Positions 16,674 through 24,274 are shown, numbered from the stretch's first letter. The stretch is DNA of 64,000 nucleotides from JBNKWA01 sp050299555 (GCA_050299555.1 JBNKWA010000080.1:124001-188000), one strand, 5' to 3'. The notes: generated from the sequence alone by a model not told the origin. Made by a program: numbers and translations.

Positions 16674-17182
16674 GCCGGCTCATCGCCACCTTCTTCGGCG
16701 TCGGGCGTCTGCCATGGGCGCCTGGTACCTGGGGATCGCTGGCGGCCCTGCCGCTTGCCTATGCAATGCATGTGCTGGGCGGGCCGGGGCTGCTGCTGGC
16801 GGGAATCCTGGCAGCCGGTCTGGGCGGGCTTTGGGCGGTTGGTAATCTCACCGCCGGCGAGGCCGATCCCGACCGCTCGGAGATCGTCATCGACGAGGTT
16901 GTCGGGCAGTGGATCGCGCTGATGCCGCTTTCGGCCGGGCTGTGGCTGACCGGTGCGTCGCCCCATGTCTTTCCCTGGCCCGGCTGGGTGACGGCATTTG
17001 TGCTCTTCCGTTTCTTCGACGTGGTAAAGCCGTGGCCGATCAATCGGGCCGACGCGATGAAGACGCCTCTCGGCGTGATGCTGGACGACGTGCTGGCGGG
17101 ATTCGCGGCGGCGCTGCTGGTGGCCCTGTCGGCGCTGCTGGCGCACGGGATCGAGGGGCTGCTCCAGGGGGCGGCAGGATGA
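16670..17182 (+). CDS. pgpA: Phosphatidylglycerophosphatase A
   Basis: 170-residue membrane enzyme that dephosphorylates phosphatidylglycerol phosphate to phosphatidylglycerol. The N-terminal GVGRLPWAPGTWGSLAALP motif is diagnostic. An acidic metal-binding stretch follows in SEIVIDEVVGQW, then FRFFDVVKPWPI and the late MLDDVLAGF segment. Four hydrophobic stretches suggest a small multi-pass protein. Translation begins at the GTG overlapping the ispDF stop (GTGA) and ends with an ATGA overlap into pncC, so three genes are translationally coupled. Pathway links among the three are not obvious; they share growth-related housekeeping roles. Confidence 0.94.
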   Translation: MSRLIATFFGVGRLPWAPGTWGSLAALPLAYAMHVLGGPGLLLAGILAAGLGGLWAVGNLTAGEADPDRSEIVIDEVVGQWIALMPLSAGLWLTGASPHVFPWPGWVTAFVLFRFFDVVKPWPINRADAMKTPLGVMLDDVLAGFAAALLVALSALLAHGIEGLLQGAAG

Positions 17183-17667
17183 GCGACATTGCCGCGCTGG
17201 CGACCGCGCTCCTCGACGCCTGCCGAAAGCGGGGCTGGATGATCTCGACGGCGGAAAGCTGCACCGGCGGGATGGTGACGGCGGCGCTCACCGACATCGC
17301 AGGCTCGTCCGATGTGCTCGACCGCGGGTTTGTCACCTATTCCAACGCCGCCAAGACCGAAATGCTCGGCGTCAGCGCGGCGGCACTGGCTGAACACGGC
17401 GCGGTCTCGGCGGCGGTGGCGGCCGCCATGGCAGCCGGGGCGCTCACCCGGTCGGATGCGCATCTGGCGGTGGCCATCACCGGGGTCGCCGGCCCGGGCG
17501 GCTCGGAGCGCAAGCCCGAGGGGCTGGTCTGGTTCGGCCTGGCGCAAGCCGGCGGCGGCGTGGTCACCGAGTGCCGGGAGTTCGGCGCCATCGGCCGCGC
17601 GAACGTGCGCCGGGAAAGCGTCGAGGTGGCGCTCAACCTGCTCCTGTCGGCGGCCGAGGGCGGCTAG
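17179..17667 (+). CDS. pncC: CinA-family nicotinamide-nucleotide amidohydrolase (PncC)
   Basis: 162-residue stand-alone CinA C-terminal domain. This family deamidates nicotinamide mononucleotide to nicotinate mononucleotide in NAD recycling. Typical motifs are present in order: STAESCTGGMV near residue 24, DRGFVTYSNAAK, and VAITGVAGPGGS followed by KPEGLVWFGL. The ATG at 17179 overlaps the pgpA stop (ATGA). The open frame continuing to 16909 is a shadow of pgpA. There is no N-terminal MoCF-like domain of full-length CinA. It converges on the thiE-like gene with a 4-bp stop overlap at 17664-17667. Confidence 0.92.
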   Translation: MSDIAALATALLDACRKRGWMISTAESCTGGMVTAALTDIAGSSDVLDRGFVTYSNAAKTEMLGVSAAALAEHGAVSAAVAAAMAAGALTRSDAHLAVAITGVAGPGGSERKPEGLVWFGLAQAGGGVVTECREFGAIGRANVRRESVEVALNLLLSAAEGG

Positions 17668-18293
17668 CCGGCGTCGAGCACCGCCGCGGCGTCGGCAAGG
17701 GCGGCCTCTGGGCCTTCGGGATGCAGCCAGATCTCGTCGCCGAGGCAGACGAAGTCGGCAACCGTCCTGAGGTCGGCCAGGAGGTCGGGCGTCAGCCCGC
17801 CTTCGGCAACCACCGGCACCTCGATCACGTCCGCCCACCAGGCAAAGAGGTCGAGTTCGGCCCGTGAGCCGTCGCCAAGCAGCCCGCCATCGCCGACCGG
17901 CCCGAAGGCGACATAATCGACGCCGATCTCGGCGGCGGTGATGCCGGCGTGGCGCGACGCGCCGCAAGAGGCGCCGAGAATGCTGTCCTGGCCCAGGGCC
18001 CGCCGCACCTCGCGAAGGGGGCGCGTGTCCAGCAGATGGGCGCCGTCGAGCCCGTGCGGCCCGACCATGCGCCAGTGCCGGTCGATCACCAGGGGCACAT
18101 CGCGGGTATGGGCGATGGCGCGGATCGCATCGGCGGCGCGGGCCAGTTCCGATTCGTCGCCCGAGTCGAGCGACAGGCGCAGGCACGCAACCGGCGCGGC
18201 ATCAAGCGTGCGCTCCAGAACCGGAAGAAAGCGCGACAGTTCGAACTGCCGCGGCGTCGCCAGGTAGATCTTCGCCGTCGCCTCGGCTGTCAT
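17664..18293 (-). CDS. Thiamine phosphate synthase/TenI family protein
   Basis: 209-residue TIM-barrel protein of the TMP_TENI family. Supporting segments are PLVIDRHWRMVGPHGLDGAHL, GASCGASRHAGI and IGVDYVAFGPVG, followed by VPVVAEGGL, which correspond to the ThiE order of strands and phosphate-binding loops. ThiE joins the pyrimidine and thiazole phosphates to make thiamine phosphate. TenI-like homologues do not always catalyse this. The usual thiE LGQ(E/D)D-type residues are only partly recognisable (LGQDSILGASC), and no other thi genes are nearby, so a divergent member is possible. Start ATG at 18293, after a GCAGGGCG sequence. It is divergent from the GHNRGP gene. Confidence 0.7.
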   Translation of the reverse strand: MTAEATAKIYLATPRQFELSRFLPVLERTLDAAPVACLRLSLDSGDESELARAADAIRAIAHTRDVPLVIDRHWRMVGPHGLDGAHLLDTRPLREVRRALGQDSILGASCGASRHAGITAAEIGVDYVAFGPVGDGGLLGDGSRAELDLFAWWADVIEVPVVAEGGLTPDLLADLRTVADFVCLGDEIWLHPEGPEAALADAAAVLDAG

Positions 18294-18418
18294 GCGCCCT
18301 GCCCCCCCTTGGAAAGACCAGCCGCATGATTAGTCGCATCGTCGCCGGCCGTCCATCGCCTGCCGGCTTGACGCCCCGGGGCCGCGGGCGAAGATATGGG
18401 CGGCAACCGGAGGTGCTC

Positions 18419-19015
18419 ATGGGCTCGATGATCGGTCACAACCGCGGTCCGTCGCTGGACCCGGGCCATGGCTGGCGGCGCTATTGCTGGCAGCGGGCGC
18501 GGCAAGACCTGCTCGGGCCGGCCCTGCCGCTGGAAGTGGTCAGGATGCGCATGCGCCGGGCGGAGGAACTGGGGCTAAGGTACCCAGCCTATGCCTCGAT
18601 CCTGCGCGGCACCGGGCGGGACATCTTCGCCTTCCTGTTCACCACCGAGGCGCTGGGGTTGCGGCTGAAGCGGCGGCTGGAGATGCCGGATGCGGTGAAG
18701 GCGCGGCTGGCAACCATCCGCCGGGCCGAGCGTACCGCCTTCGCGCCCGAGGGCGAGGCGCCGGAACCCTTCCGCATCGAGCTTCAGGAGGTGGCGGGCA
18801 GCCGCTTCGCCGCCTGTGCCCCGCCCCCCGCAGGCGATGGCTGGGGCACGGCGCGCGACGCCATCTCGGCGCTGCTGAGGGATGCGCAGGTGCCCGGCGA
18901 TACCGTCGTCCTGATCGGCACCGAGGATCGCCACCGGGCCTGGGCCGAGGCGGGACGGCTGGCGAAGTTCCTGCCCGCCGGGGTCTATTTCGACCCCCCG
19001 CGACCCGGCGCCTGA
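18419..19015 (+). CDS. Hypothetical protein with N-terminal GHNRGP motif
   Basis: 198-residue protein of unknown function. The ATG at 18419 (MGSMIGHNRGPS) is supported by GGAGG six bases upstream; the frame is open further back without a better start. The opening GHNRGP motif recurs in many alphaproteobacterial and phage-linked hypothetical proteins. The following tryptophan/arginine-rich segment (WRRYCWQRARQDLLG) and RRAEELGLRYPAYASIL look helical and basic, hinting at nucleic-acid or protein binding. The C-terminal third contains VVLIGTEDRHRAWAEAG, resembling an alpha/beta element. No signal peptide or membrane segment is seen. It stands alone between divergent thiE-like and convergent prpD-like genes. 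Function not assigned. Confidence 0.75.
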   Translation: MGSMIGHNRGPSLDPGHGWRRYCWQRARQDLLGPALPLEVVRMRMRRAEELGLRYPAYASILRGTGRDIFAFLFTTEALGLRLKRRLEMPDAVKARLATIRRAERTAFAPEGEAPEPFRIELQEVAGSRFAACAPPPAGDGWGTARDAISALLRDAQVPGDTVVLIGTEDRHRAWAEAGRLAKFLPAGVYFDPPRPGA

Positions 19016-19073
19016 CCCCATCGCCGCCTGACCGGCCGTCCGGATGCGGATCGCGCGCCCCGCAGTGGGAGAC

Positions 19074-19151
19074 GGATCGCGTCACGGTCGCCTCCGGGGC
19101 GCGAGGGTGGGTGGGCGGGGAGCGGCCCCGGAGACGATCGTGACGCGATCC
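19074..19151. repeat. 27-bp inverted repeat with a G-quadruplex motif in its loop
   Basis: Arms 19074-19100 and 19125-19151 are inverted complements at 25 of 27 positions. The 24-nt loop contains GGG-T-GGG-T-GGG-C-GGGG (19105-19120), a four-tract G-quadruplex motif with single-base loops on the plus strand. It fills most of the 145-bp gap between the convergent GHNRGP gene (ends 19015) and the prpD-like gene (ends 19161). No T-tract follows on either strand, so it is not a textbook rho-independent terminator. It may still end transcription from both sides. Confidence 0.75.
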
Positions 19152-19160
19152 AGGGTTGGC

Positions 19161-20459
19161 TCAGACGGTCCGGCGCGACAGCATCGCGAGCAGTGCGCCA
19201 AGGTCCGGGGCCGCCACCGCCTCGGACAGGTGTGCCGCCCGCGTCTCGCCCAGAAGCCCGGCCGCCTTGACGCGCAGCCGCGCCGCGAGTGTCTCGGGCG
19301 GCGGGGGCGACGCGAGGTCGTGGAACGCCTCCCGGACAGCGCCGTCCGTCGACACCAGGGTGACCCTCGCTGCGGTCTCGGCCAGGCCTTCGTCGGGGAC
19401 CACCCGCACCCGGTCGCAAAGTCCGGTCAGCACCGGATCGGCGCAGGCGGCGTCACTGAAGGTGGCGGCATTGCCGGTATCGCGGCCCGCCAGCGCCATC
19501 GCGGCGGTCATGCGGTAGGAGAACTTCGCCTCGAGCCCGGTGGCCGGCCTTGCGATGTTGCAGACGCCGAGCCAGCGCGGATTGGTGTGGATGGTGATCG
19601 TCGCCACCTCGTCCAGGCCGGGACCGAGGCTGGCAAGCGCCTCCAGCACGGCATGGGTGCCGTGGCAACAGGCGTGGAACTTGTGGCTGACGGTCTGAAA
19701 CAGCCAGGTCTCGCCGAAACGGTCGAAGGCGTCGGCGTTGCCCTCGCCGGCATGGGTCGGGCCGAAGCCCTGCGGCCCTTCCAGCGCGCCGGACATGGCA
19801 ACGAACCCCTTTGCCGCCAGCAGCGCCGCCTCGACGCCGTTGGATGCGGCGATGCCGGCGTTCAGCGGCTTGCCCATGGCGCCGAATTGCGACTTCAGCC
19901 CCGAGGCGCGGGTGGCGACAAGCCGCAGCGCTGTGGCGGTCTGACCGGCATCGAGGCCGAGCAGGCGTGCGGGCGCCAGCGTGGCGCCGAAGGCACCGGC
20001 GGTTGCGGTCTGGTGAAAGCCGGTCTGGTAATGGGCGCGGCCCAGCCACAGGCCGACCCGGATCGATGCTTCGCAGCCGACCAGCGCGGCTTGCAGCAGT
20101 GCAGTGGCGTCGGCCCCGGCCATCTCTGCCGCCGCCAGCGCCGCCGGCACCACGGCGGCCGAGGGATGGCCGATATGGGCGAAATGGGTGTCGTCGTAGT
20201 CGAGGGCATGGCCGGCGGTCCCGTTGGCCAGTGCCGCCGCCCGGGCCGGGACGCGGCCGCCGCCGACAAGCGTCGCCTGGGCCGATCCCGCCTCGGCGAG
20301 GACCGTGGCCCGCACCGCCCGTGCCGCGGGTTCGCTGGCGCCGGCCATGGCGCAGGCCGCCCAGTCCATCAGCGACAGCCGCATCATCGCCAGTGCGGCT
20401 TCGGCGTTGCGCGGGCGTCCGGCCGCCAGTGCCGCGATGACGTCGGCCAGGTCGCTCAT
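19161..20459 (-). CDS. MmgE/PrpD family protein
   Basis: 432-residue member of the MmgE/PrpD fold, which includes 2-methylcitrate dehydratase, cis-aconitate decarboxylase and related enzymes acting on carboxylic acids. Family landmarks are NGTAGHALDYDDTH followed by HPSAAVVPAALAAAE, GCEASIRVG, YQTGFHQTATAGAFGA and SKFHACCHGTHAV-like residues. The start is ATG at 20459, overlapping the coq10 stop as ATGA; the frame continuing upstream to 20879 is shadow of coq10. No prpB, prpC or acn partner is nearby, so a propionate role cannot be claimed and the substrate is unknown. Coupling to coq10 may be incidental. Confidence 0.88.
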   Translation of the reverse strand: MSDLADVIAALAAGRPRNAEAALAMMRLSLMDWAACAMAGASEPAARAVRATVLAEAGSAQATLVGGGRVPARAAALANGTAGHALDYDDTHFAHIGHPSAAVVPAALAAAEMAGADATALLQAALVGCEASIRVGLWLGRAHYQTGFHQTATAGAFGATLAPARLLGLDAGQTATALRLVATRASGLKSQFGAMGKPLNAGIAASNGVEAALLAAKGFVAMSGALEGPQGFGPTHAGEGNADAFDRFGETWLFQTVSHKFHACCHGTHAVLEALASLGPGLDEVATITIHTNPRWLGVCNIARPATGLEAKFSYRMTAAMALAGRDTGNAATFSDAACADPVLTGLCDRVRVVPDEGLAETAARVTLVSTDGAVREAFHDLASPPPPETLAARLRVKAAGLLGETRAAHLSEAVAAPDLGALLAMLSRRTV

Positions 20460-20911
20460 GACGGGCGGCCGTAGAGATCCTCGGCCCGCCTTTCGAAGGC
20501 GCGCACGATCCGCTGCATGGCCTCGTAGAAGACCAGTCCGATCACCGCCTGCAAGGCCCGCGACCGGAACTCGAAATCGACGAAGAACTCGACGTCGCAG
20601 CCGCCATCGGCACGCGGCGAGAAATGCCAGTGGTTGTTGAGGTAGCGGAACGGCCCGTCGAGATAGGCCACGTCGATCTTCCCGGCTGCGGGATCCAGCG
20701 TCACCCGGCTGCCGAAGCGTTCGCGGAACACCTTGAACGAGATGATCAGGTCGGCATCGACGATCTCGCACGGACCTTCCATGCGGCGGCCGCGGATTCG
20801 CGCACCCCGGCACCAGGGCAGGAACTCCGGATAGGCTTCCACGTCGGCGATCAGCGCGTACATCTGGTCCGCCGTCCATGGCAGGGCGCGGGTCTCGGCA
20901 TGCGTCGGCAT
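20456..20911 (-). CDS. Coenzyme Q-binding protein Coq10/RatA-like (START-like fold)
   Basis: 151-residue polyketide cyclase/START-like protein. The N-terminal segment MYALIADVEAYPEFLPWC is diagnostic of the Coq10/RatA group, and the rest (DADLIISFKVFRERF, DGPFRYLNNHWHF and CDVEFFVDFEFRSR) forms the beta-sheet cavity and C-terminal helix. In mitochondria and alphaproteobacteria such proteins bind ubiquinone and support respiration. The E. coli homologue RatA was described as a ribosome-association factor. The ATG at 20911 is preferred; a GTG five codons upstream is also in frame. The gene overlaps the prpD-like gene by 4 bp. It is often linked to lipA in relatives, which lies 4 kb away here. 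Confidence 0.88.
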   Translation of the reverse strand: MPTHAETRALPWTADQMYALIADVEAYPEFLPWCRGARIRGRRMEGPCEIVDADLIISFKVFRERFGSRVTLDPAAGKIDVAYLDGPFRYLNNHWHFSPRADGGCDVEFFVDFEFRSRALQAVIGLVFYEAMQRIVRAFERRAEDLYGRPS

Positions 20912-20998
20912 TGGACTTCGGGTCACCTCACGGGCTATCGCTAGGCGTCGGACGCGGCTCTCGGGCCGATACAGGCGCAGGCTCGGAAGGTAAAGGCA

Positions 20999-21538
20999 GT
21001 GGCATCTCCTCCCTATGTGGTCGACGAACTGATCTCGGCCAAGGCGATCGCGGCCCGGGTCGAGGAACTGGCCAGAGAGATCGGTACCGCCTTCAAGGGC
21101 ACCGAGCGGCTGGTGGTGATCGGCCTCTTGCGCGGCAGCTTCATCTTCATCGCCGATCTGGTGCGAGAACTGCGCCTGCCGGTGGAGGTGGATTTCCTAG
21201 AGGTCTCCTCCTACGGCAACGCCACCGAGTCGAGCCGCGAGGTGCGGGTGCTGAAGGACCTGCGCGGCGAGATCGAGGGGCGCGACGTGCTGGTGGTGGA
21301 GGACATCATCGACACCGGCCATACCATTTCGCACGTGCTGGCGCTGCTCGGGACCCGTCATCCGGCGCGGCTCGAGGTATGCGCGCTGCTCGACAAGCCG
21401 TCACGGCGCGAGGTCGAGGTGAAGGCGCGCTGGATCGGGTTCGAAATCCCCGACGAGTTCGTGGTCGGCTACGGCATCGACTATGCCCAGCAGAACCGCG
21501 GCCTGCCGCATATCGGCAAGGTGCGGTTCATCGGCTGA
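20999..21538 (+). CDS. hpt: Hypoxanthine phosphoribosyltransferase
   Basis: 179-residue purine-salvage enzyme that converts hypoxanthine (and guanine) with PRPP to IMP or GMP. The PRPP-binding motif is VLVVEDIIDTGHTIS, around residues 99-113. VIGLLRGSFIFIADLVREL near residue 40 forms the P-loop region, and VDFLEVSSYGN supplies the flexible loop. The C-terminal DEFVVGYGIDYAQQNRGLP is typical. The start is a GTG at 20999 with GGAAGG eight bases upstream. It is transcribed divergently from coq10 and is probably monocistronic, since the next gene has a different character and its own ribosome-binding site. Confidence 0.93.
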   Translation: MASPPYVVDELISAKAIAARVEELAREIGTAFKGTERLVVIGLLRGSFIFIADLVRELRLPVEVDFLEVSSYGNATESSREVRVLKDLRGEIEGRDVLVVEDIIDTGHTISHVLALLGTRHPARLEVCALLDKPSRREVEVKARWIGFEIPDEFVVGYGIDYAQQNRGLPHIGKVRFIG

Positions 21539-21660
21539 CGTTCGGGCGGTTGGCCTGCGGGCCGTTCGGCCACGGCCACCTTTCGGCGCCACGGCAAAGC
21601 GCATGGCGAGGGCCGAAGAACCGTGTATGCTTCCCGGCGGTAGTAGAGTGGGGGCAAGAC

Positions 21661-22194
21661 ATGGCAATGCATCTGAAAGTGCTAGTGGTGGCGGGCGCGG
21701 TGACGCTGGCCAGCACGGCGGCGGCCGGCGCCGCGACGGTCAATCTCATGTTCGAGCGCGACGCCAACTCGGGCAGCGGGACGGAGCTCGCCTTCAATTC
21801 CTACGCCAGCTACGCGGATGTTCTGGCAGGAACCGCCGTCGCCAGCCAGTTTTCGCTGATCGACGTCGCCGGGAGCTTTTCGACGACCGGGATCACCCGT
21901 GACGGCAGCGACTTTCTTTTGATGTTCGAGCGCGACACCAATTCAGGCAGCGGGACGGAGCTCGCGTTCAACCGCTATTCGAGCTACGCTGACCTCTTGG
22001 CCGGAACCGCTGTCGCCAGCCAGTTCTCGCTGATCGACGTCGCCGGGAGCTTCTCGACGACGGGGCTTTTGATCGAGCCGGGCGACCCCGGCCCGATGGC
22101 GCCGGTGCCGCTTCCGGGTGCGGCCTTGCTGATGCTGGGCGGGCTGGGCGCGCTGGCCGCGGCGGCACGGCGGCGATCCCCGCCCGGGGCGTGA
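21661..22194 (+). CDS. Secreted repeat protein with VPLPA-CTERM sorting signal
   Basis: 177-residue exported protein of unknown function. An N-terminal signal peptide (MAMHLKVLVVAGAVTLAS to AGAA) is followed by two near-identical repeats of about 49 residues, starting LMFERDANSGSGTELAF and LLMFERDTNSGSGTELAF. Both end in SQFSLIDVAGSFSTTG. The C-terminus is VPLPGAALLMLGGLGALAAA followed by an arginine cluster, the VPLPA subtype of PEP-CTERM signals. Exosortase is expected to recognise and process it at the membrane. The ATG at 21661 has a GGGGG stretch 6 bp upstream. No exosortase gene is in the window. The repeat content suggests a surface or matrix role, but this is inference. Confidence 0.82.
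   Translation: MAMHLKVLVVAGAVTLASTAAAGAATVNLMFERDANSGSGTELAFNSYASYADVLAGTAVASQFSLIDVAGSFSTTGITRDGSDFLLMFERDTNSGSGTELAFNRYSSYADLLAGTAVASQFSLIDVAGSFSTTGLLIEPGDPGPMAPVPLPGAALLMLGGLGALAAAARRRSPPGA
21748..22065 (+). repeat. Tandem in-frame coding duplication, period 174 bp
   Basis: Copy 1 runs from 21748 to about 21891 and copy 2 from 21922 to about 22065, offset by exactly 174 bp (58 codons). The two are nearly identical at protein level (for example MFERD-NSGSGTELAF and GTAVASQFSLIDVAGS in both), with mostly synonymous DNA differences. They lie inside the VPLPA-CTERM gene. Confidence 0.85.
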
Positions 22195-22304
22195 CCGGAC
22201 GGAGGTGAGGAAACTCACTTCCCGGAGGGACGCCGCGGCCCTAGCCTTGCCGCTACCGGCGCCGACCTGGTGCGGGCACCGATGAATCGGCAGGAGGGCA
22301 GGAC

Positions 22305-23060
22305 ATGGCCGGACTGAACTGGCAGGCGGTGCAGCTTCGCCTCGTCAAGCACGGGTTTGATCCCGGCCCCATCGACGGGCTGCGCGGGCGCCGCACCTTA
22401 CGCGCCATCAAGCGCTTCCAGGAGGCCAGGGGACTGGTTCCCGACGGCATCATCGGCCCCGAGACGCATCAGGCGCTGTTCGGCACCCTGCCCGGCGGTC
22501 TGGTGCCCCAGTTCGACGTGCACCCCTGGTACGACGAGGCGGTGCGGCTGATGGGCCTGCGCGAGGATACCGGCCCCGGCTCCAACCCCGAGATCCTGCA
22601 ATGGGCCAAGGACCTCGATCTCGACTACGGCGACGACGACCTGCCCTGGTGTGGGCTTTTCATCGCCCACTGCGTCGGCTCAACCCTGCCTGACGAGCCC
22701 CTGCCGGCCAATCCGCTGGGGGCGCGAAGCTGGGAGCGGTTCGGCGTGCCGGTGACGCCCCGGCGTGGGGCGCTCTTGACCTTCTGGCGCGAGACCATGG
22801 CAAGCGGGCTTGGCCACGCCTGCTTCTATCATTCCGAGACGGCGGACCATTTCTTCGTCGTCGGCGGCAACCAGGGCGACGAGGTGAACATCACCCGCAT
22901 CGGCAAGGAGCGCCATGTCGGCACCCGCTGGCCGATTTCCGGGCTGGGGCCGGAGGCTGTGGAGCCGGTCCCTGCCCCGCCGGACCTGGCGGGCGTGGTC
23001 GCGCCCGAGGCCAAGCCGGCGAAGGGCAAGCGCCGCAGCACCGGCAAGGCGAGGCGCTAG
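22305..23060 (+). CDS. Peptidoglycan-binding domain protein with CHAP-like (TIGR02594-type) domain
   Basis: 251-residue protein. Residues 1-62 form a PG_binding_1 domain (RLVKHGFDPGPIDGLRGRRT and AIKRFQEARGLVPDG). Residues 70-215 resemble TIGR02594/CHAP-type cysteine peptidases, with DDLPWCGLFIAHCV giving a putative catalytic C116 and GLGHACFY giving H171. The tail from about residue 218 is proline/alanine then lysine/arginine-rich, perhaps binding polymer or DNA. No signal peptide or membrane segment is apparent, which recalls endolysins. However, no phage genes surround it. Such proteins also occur in gene transfer agent and toxin loci. Peptidoglycan hydrolase activity is inferred from motifs only. 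It converges on the unknown gene at 23087 with 26 bp between stops. Confidence 0.8.
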   Translation: MAGLNWQAVQLRLVKHGFDPGPIDGLRGRRTLRAIKRFQEARGLVPDGIIGPETHQALFGTLPGGLVPQFDVHPWYDEAVRLMGLREDTGPGSNPEILQWAKDLDLDYGDDDLPWCGLFIAHCVGSTLPDEPLPANPLGARSWERFGVPVTPRRGALLTFWRETMASGLGHACFYHSETADHFFVVGGNQGDEVNITRIGKERHVGTRWPISGLGPEAVEPVPAPPDLAGVVAPEAKPAKGKRRSTGKARR

Positions 23061-23086
23061 ACCGGATCCCCCAGGGGTCTGGTCTG

Positions 23087-24274
23087 TCAGCCGAGCGACA
23101 GCACGGAAATCGTCGCCGGTCCGGGCACCAGGTCGGGCTTGCCGGAAAAGAACACCACATCGCCGGGCGCGAGCATGCCGACGCCGGGTCCCTCGAAGGC
23201 CTGTTCGGCCACCAGCATGAAGCCCGTGTTGGGCAGGTAGCCGCCCGACACCTTGGCCGCAGCGAGATCCGGCTTGCTGAGCTTGAGGATGGCTCCCGAC
23301 CAGTCGGATCCCTGGGTCATGCCCGGATGGTCGGTCCAGGTTGCGCCGGGCCGCGGCGGCGGCATGACCGGTTGCGAGCGGACATAGCGCAGGTCCGAAC
23401 GCGGCGTGCCGGGCACGTTGGCCAGCCGCTTGACGATGTAGCTGATCTCGTAGATCGAGCTTTCGGCGGTGCTGATGATGCTGAGCTGGTTGACCACCTC
23501 GGACTGGCCCGGATCGAGCCGGTCGATGGGACCGATCACGATCTGGCCCAGCAGGTCGTCGGCGCTGACCACATCGACCTCCCAGATGGCCAGCGCCACC
23601 TTGTTGCCCCGGAACTTGGCCACCAGGTTCGGCGTCTGCGTGTCGCCGGAATGCATGTTGACGGGCCCCCAGGTGCCGTCGACTCCGTCGGTACCGACAG
23701 CGATCTTGACCTGATCGGGCAGCGCGTGGCCGACGATGCCCGCCAGCCAGTCCACGGCGCCGGCCGCGACGGCCAGGCCGCCGGCAACCACCGCGACCGG
23801 GACCGCGCCGAAGGCCGTCCCGCCGACCGCCACGGCACCGCCGATGGCGACGAGCGCGTACATCGCATCGTCGAAGGCCGTATCGATGCCCGACGAGGTG
23901 CGGACGCAGGTGATCTTGGTCACCGTCAGTTCCCCGGCAACCATCGTGTCATTGGCGCCTGTATAGCTGCCGGAGCTGGTGACGCCGCCGTTGATCGCGC
24001 TGAGGTGGCCCGCGAAACACCAGACGTCATTAGGCTTGGTGAAGGTGATGTCGGCGCCGAAGACGAAACTTCGGTCCCACAGCGTCACCTCGAACTGGAA
24101 GGCCGTGTGCGCCGTGGTGTCGGTGAAGGTCCATGGGGCGCCGATGTTCGCCGTCAGGTTCGGCCCGCTGATGGTGATGCCGTCTTCCTGGACGACCAGC
24201 GTGGTAAAGAACCCGGCGTAGATCTGGCTTTCGGTGGCGTAGGTGCCGATGATGTCGCTTAGCTGGACCGGCAT
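23087..24274 (-). CDS. Unknown protein with glycine-rich hydrophobic core and C2-like segment
   Basis: 395-residue protein not recognised. The ATG at 24274 follows GGGGGAATTGCC. No signal peptide is seen. Residues 1-125 look all-beta (alternating hydrophobic residues, for example GFFTTLVVQEDGITI and FQFEVTLWDRSFVFGADI). Residues 138-185 are a long glycine/alanine/valine-rich hydrophobic stretch (ALVAIGGAVAVGG onwards), which could form a membrane hairpin or glycine zipper. Residues 186-290 include VALAIWEVDVVSADDLLGQI, which resembles the strand/acidic-loop pattern of C2 domains. The rest is beta-rich with prolines. The combination could suit a membrane-inserting or pore-forming protein, but this is speculative. 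It is convergent with the peptidoglycan-binding gene. Confidence 0.75.
   Translation of the reverse strand: MPVQLSDIIGTYATESQIYAGFFTTLVVQEDGITISGPNLTANIGAPWTFTDTTAHTAFQFEVTLWDRSFVFGADITFTKPNDVWCFAGHLSAINGGVTSSGSYTGANDTMVAGELTVTKITCVRTSSGIDTAFDDAMYALVAIGGAVAVGGTAFGAVPVAVVAGGLAVAAGAVDWLAGIVGHALPDQVKIAVGTDGVDGTWGPVNMHSGDTQTPNLVAKFRGNKVALAIWEVDVVSADDLLGQIVIGPIDRLDPGQSEVVNQLSIISTAESSIYEISYIVKRLANVPGTPRSDLRYVRSQPVMPPPRPGATWTDHPGMTQGSDWSGAILKLSKPDLAAAKVSGGYLPNTGFMLVAEQAFEGPGVGMLAPGDVVFFSGKPDLVPGPATISVLSLG

Noticed and set aside
22305..23060. Prophage signalled by an endolysin-like gene
   Set aside because: No integrase, capsid, terminase, portal, tail or holin genes nearby, and the flanking genes are housekeeping; a single lysin-like gene is not enough.
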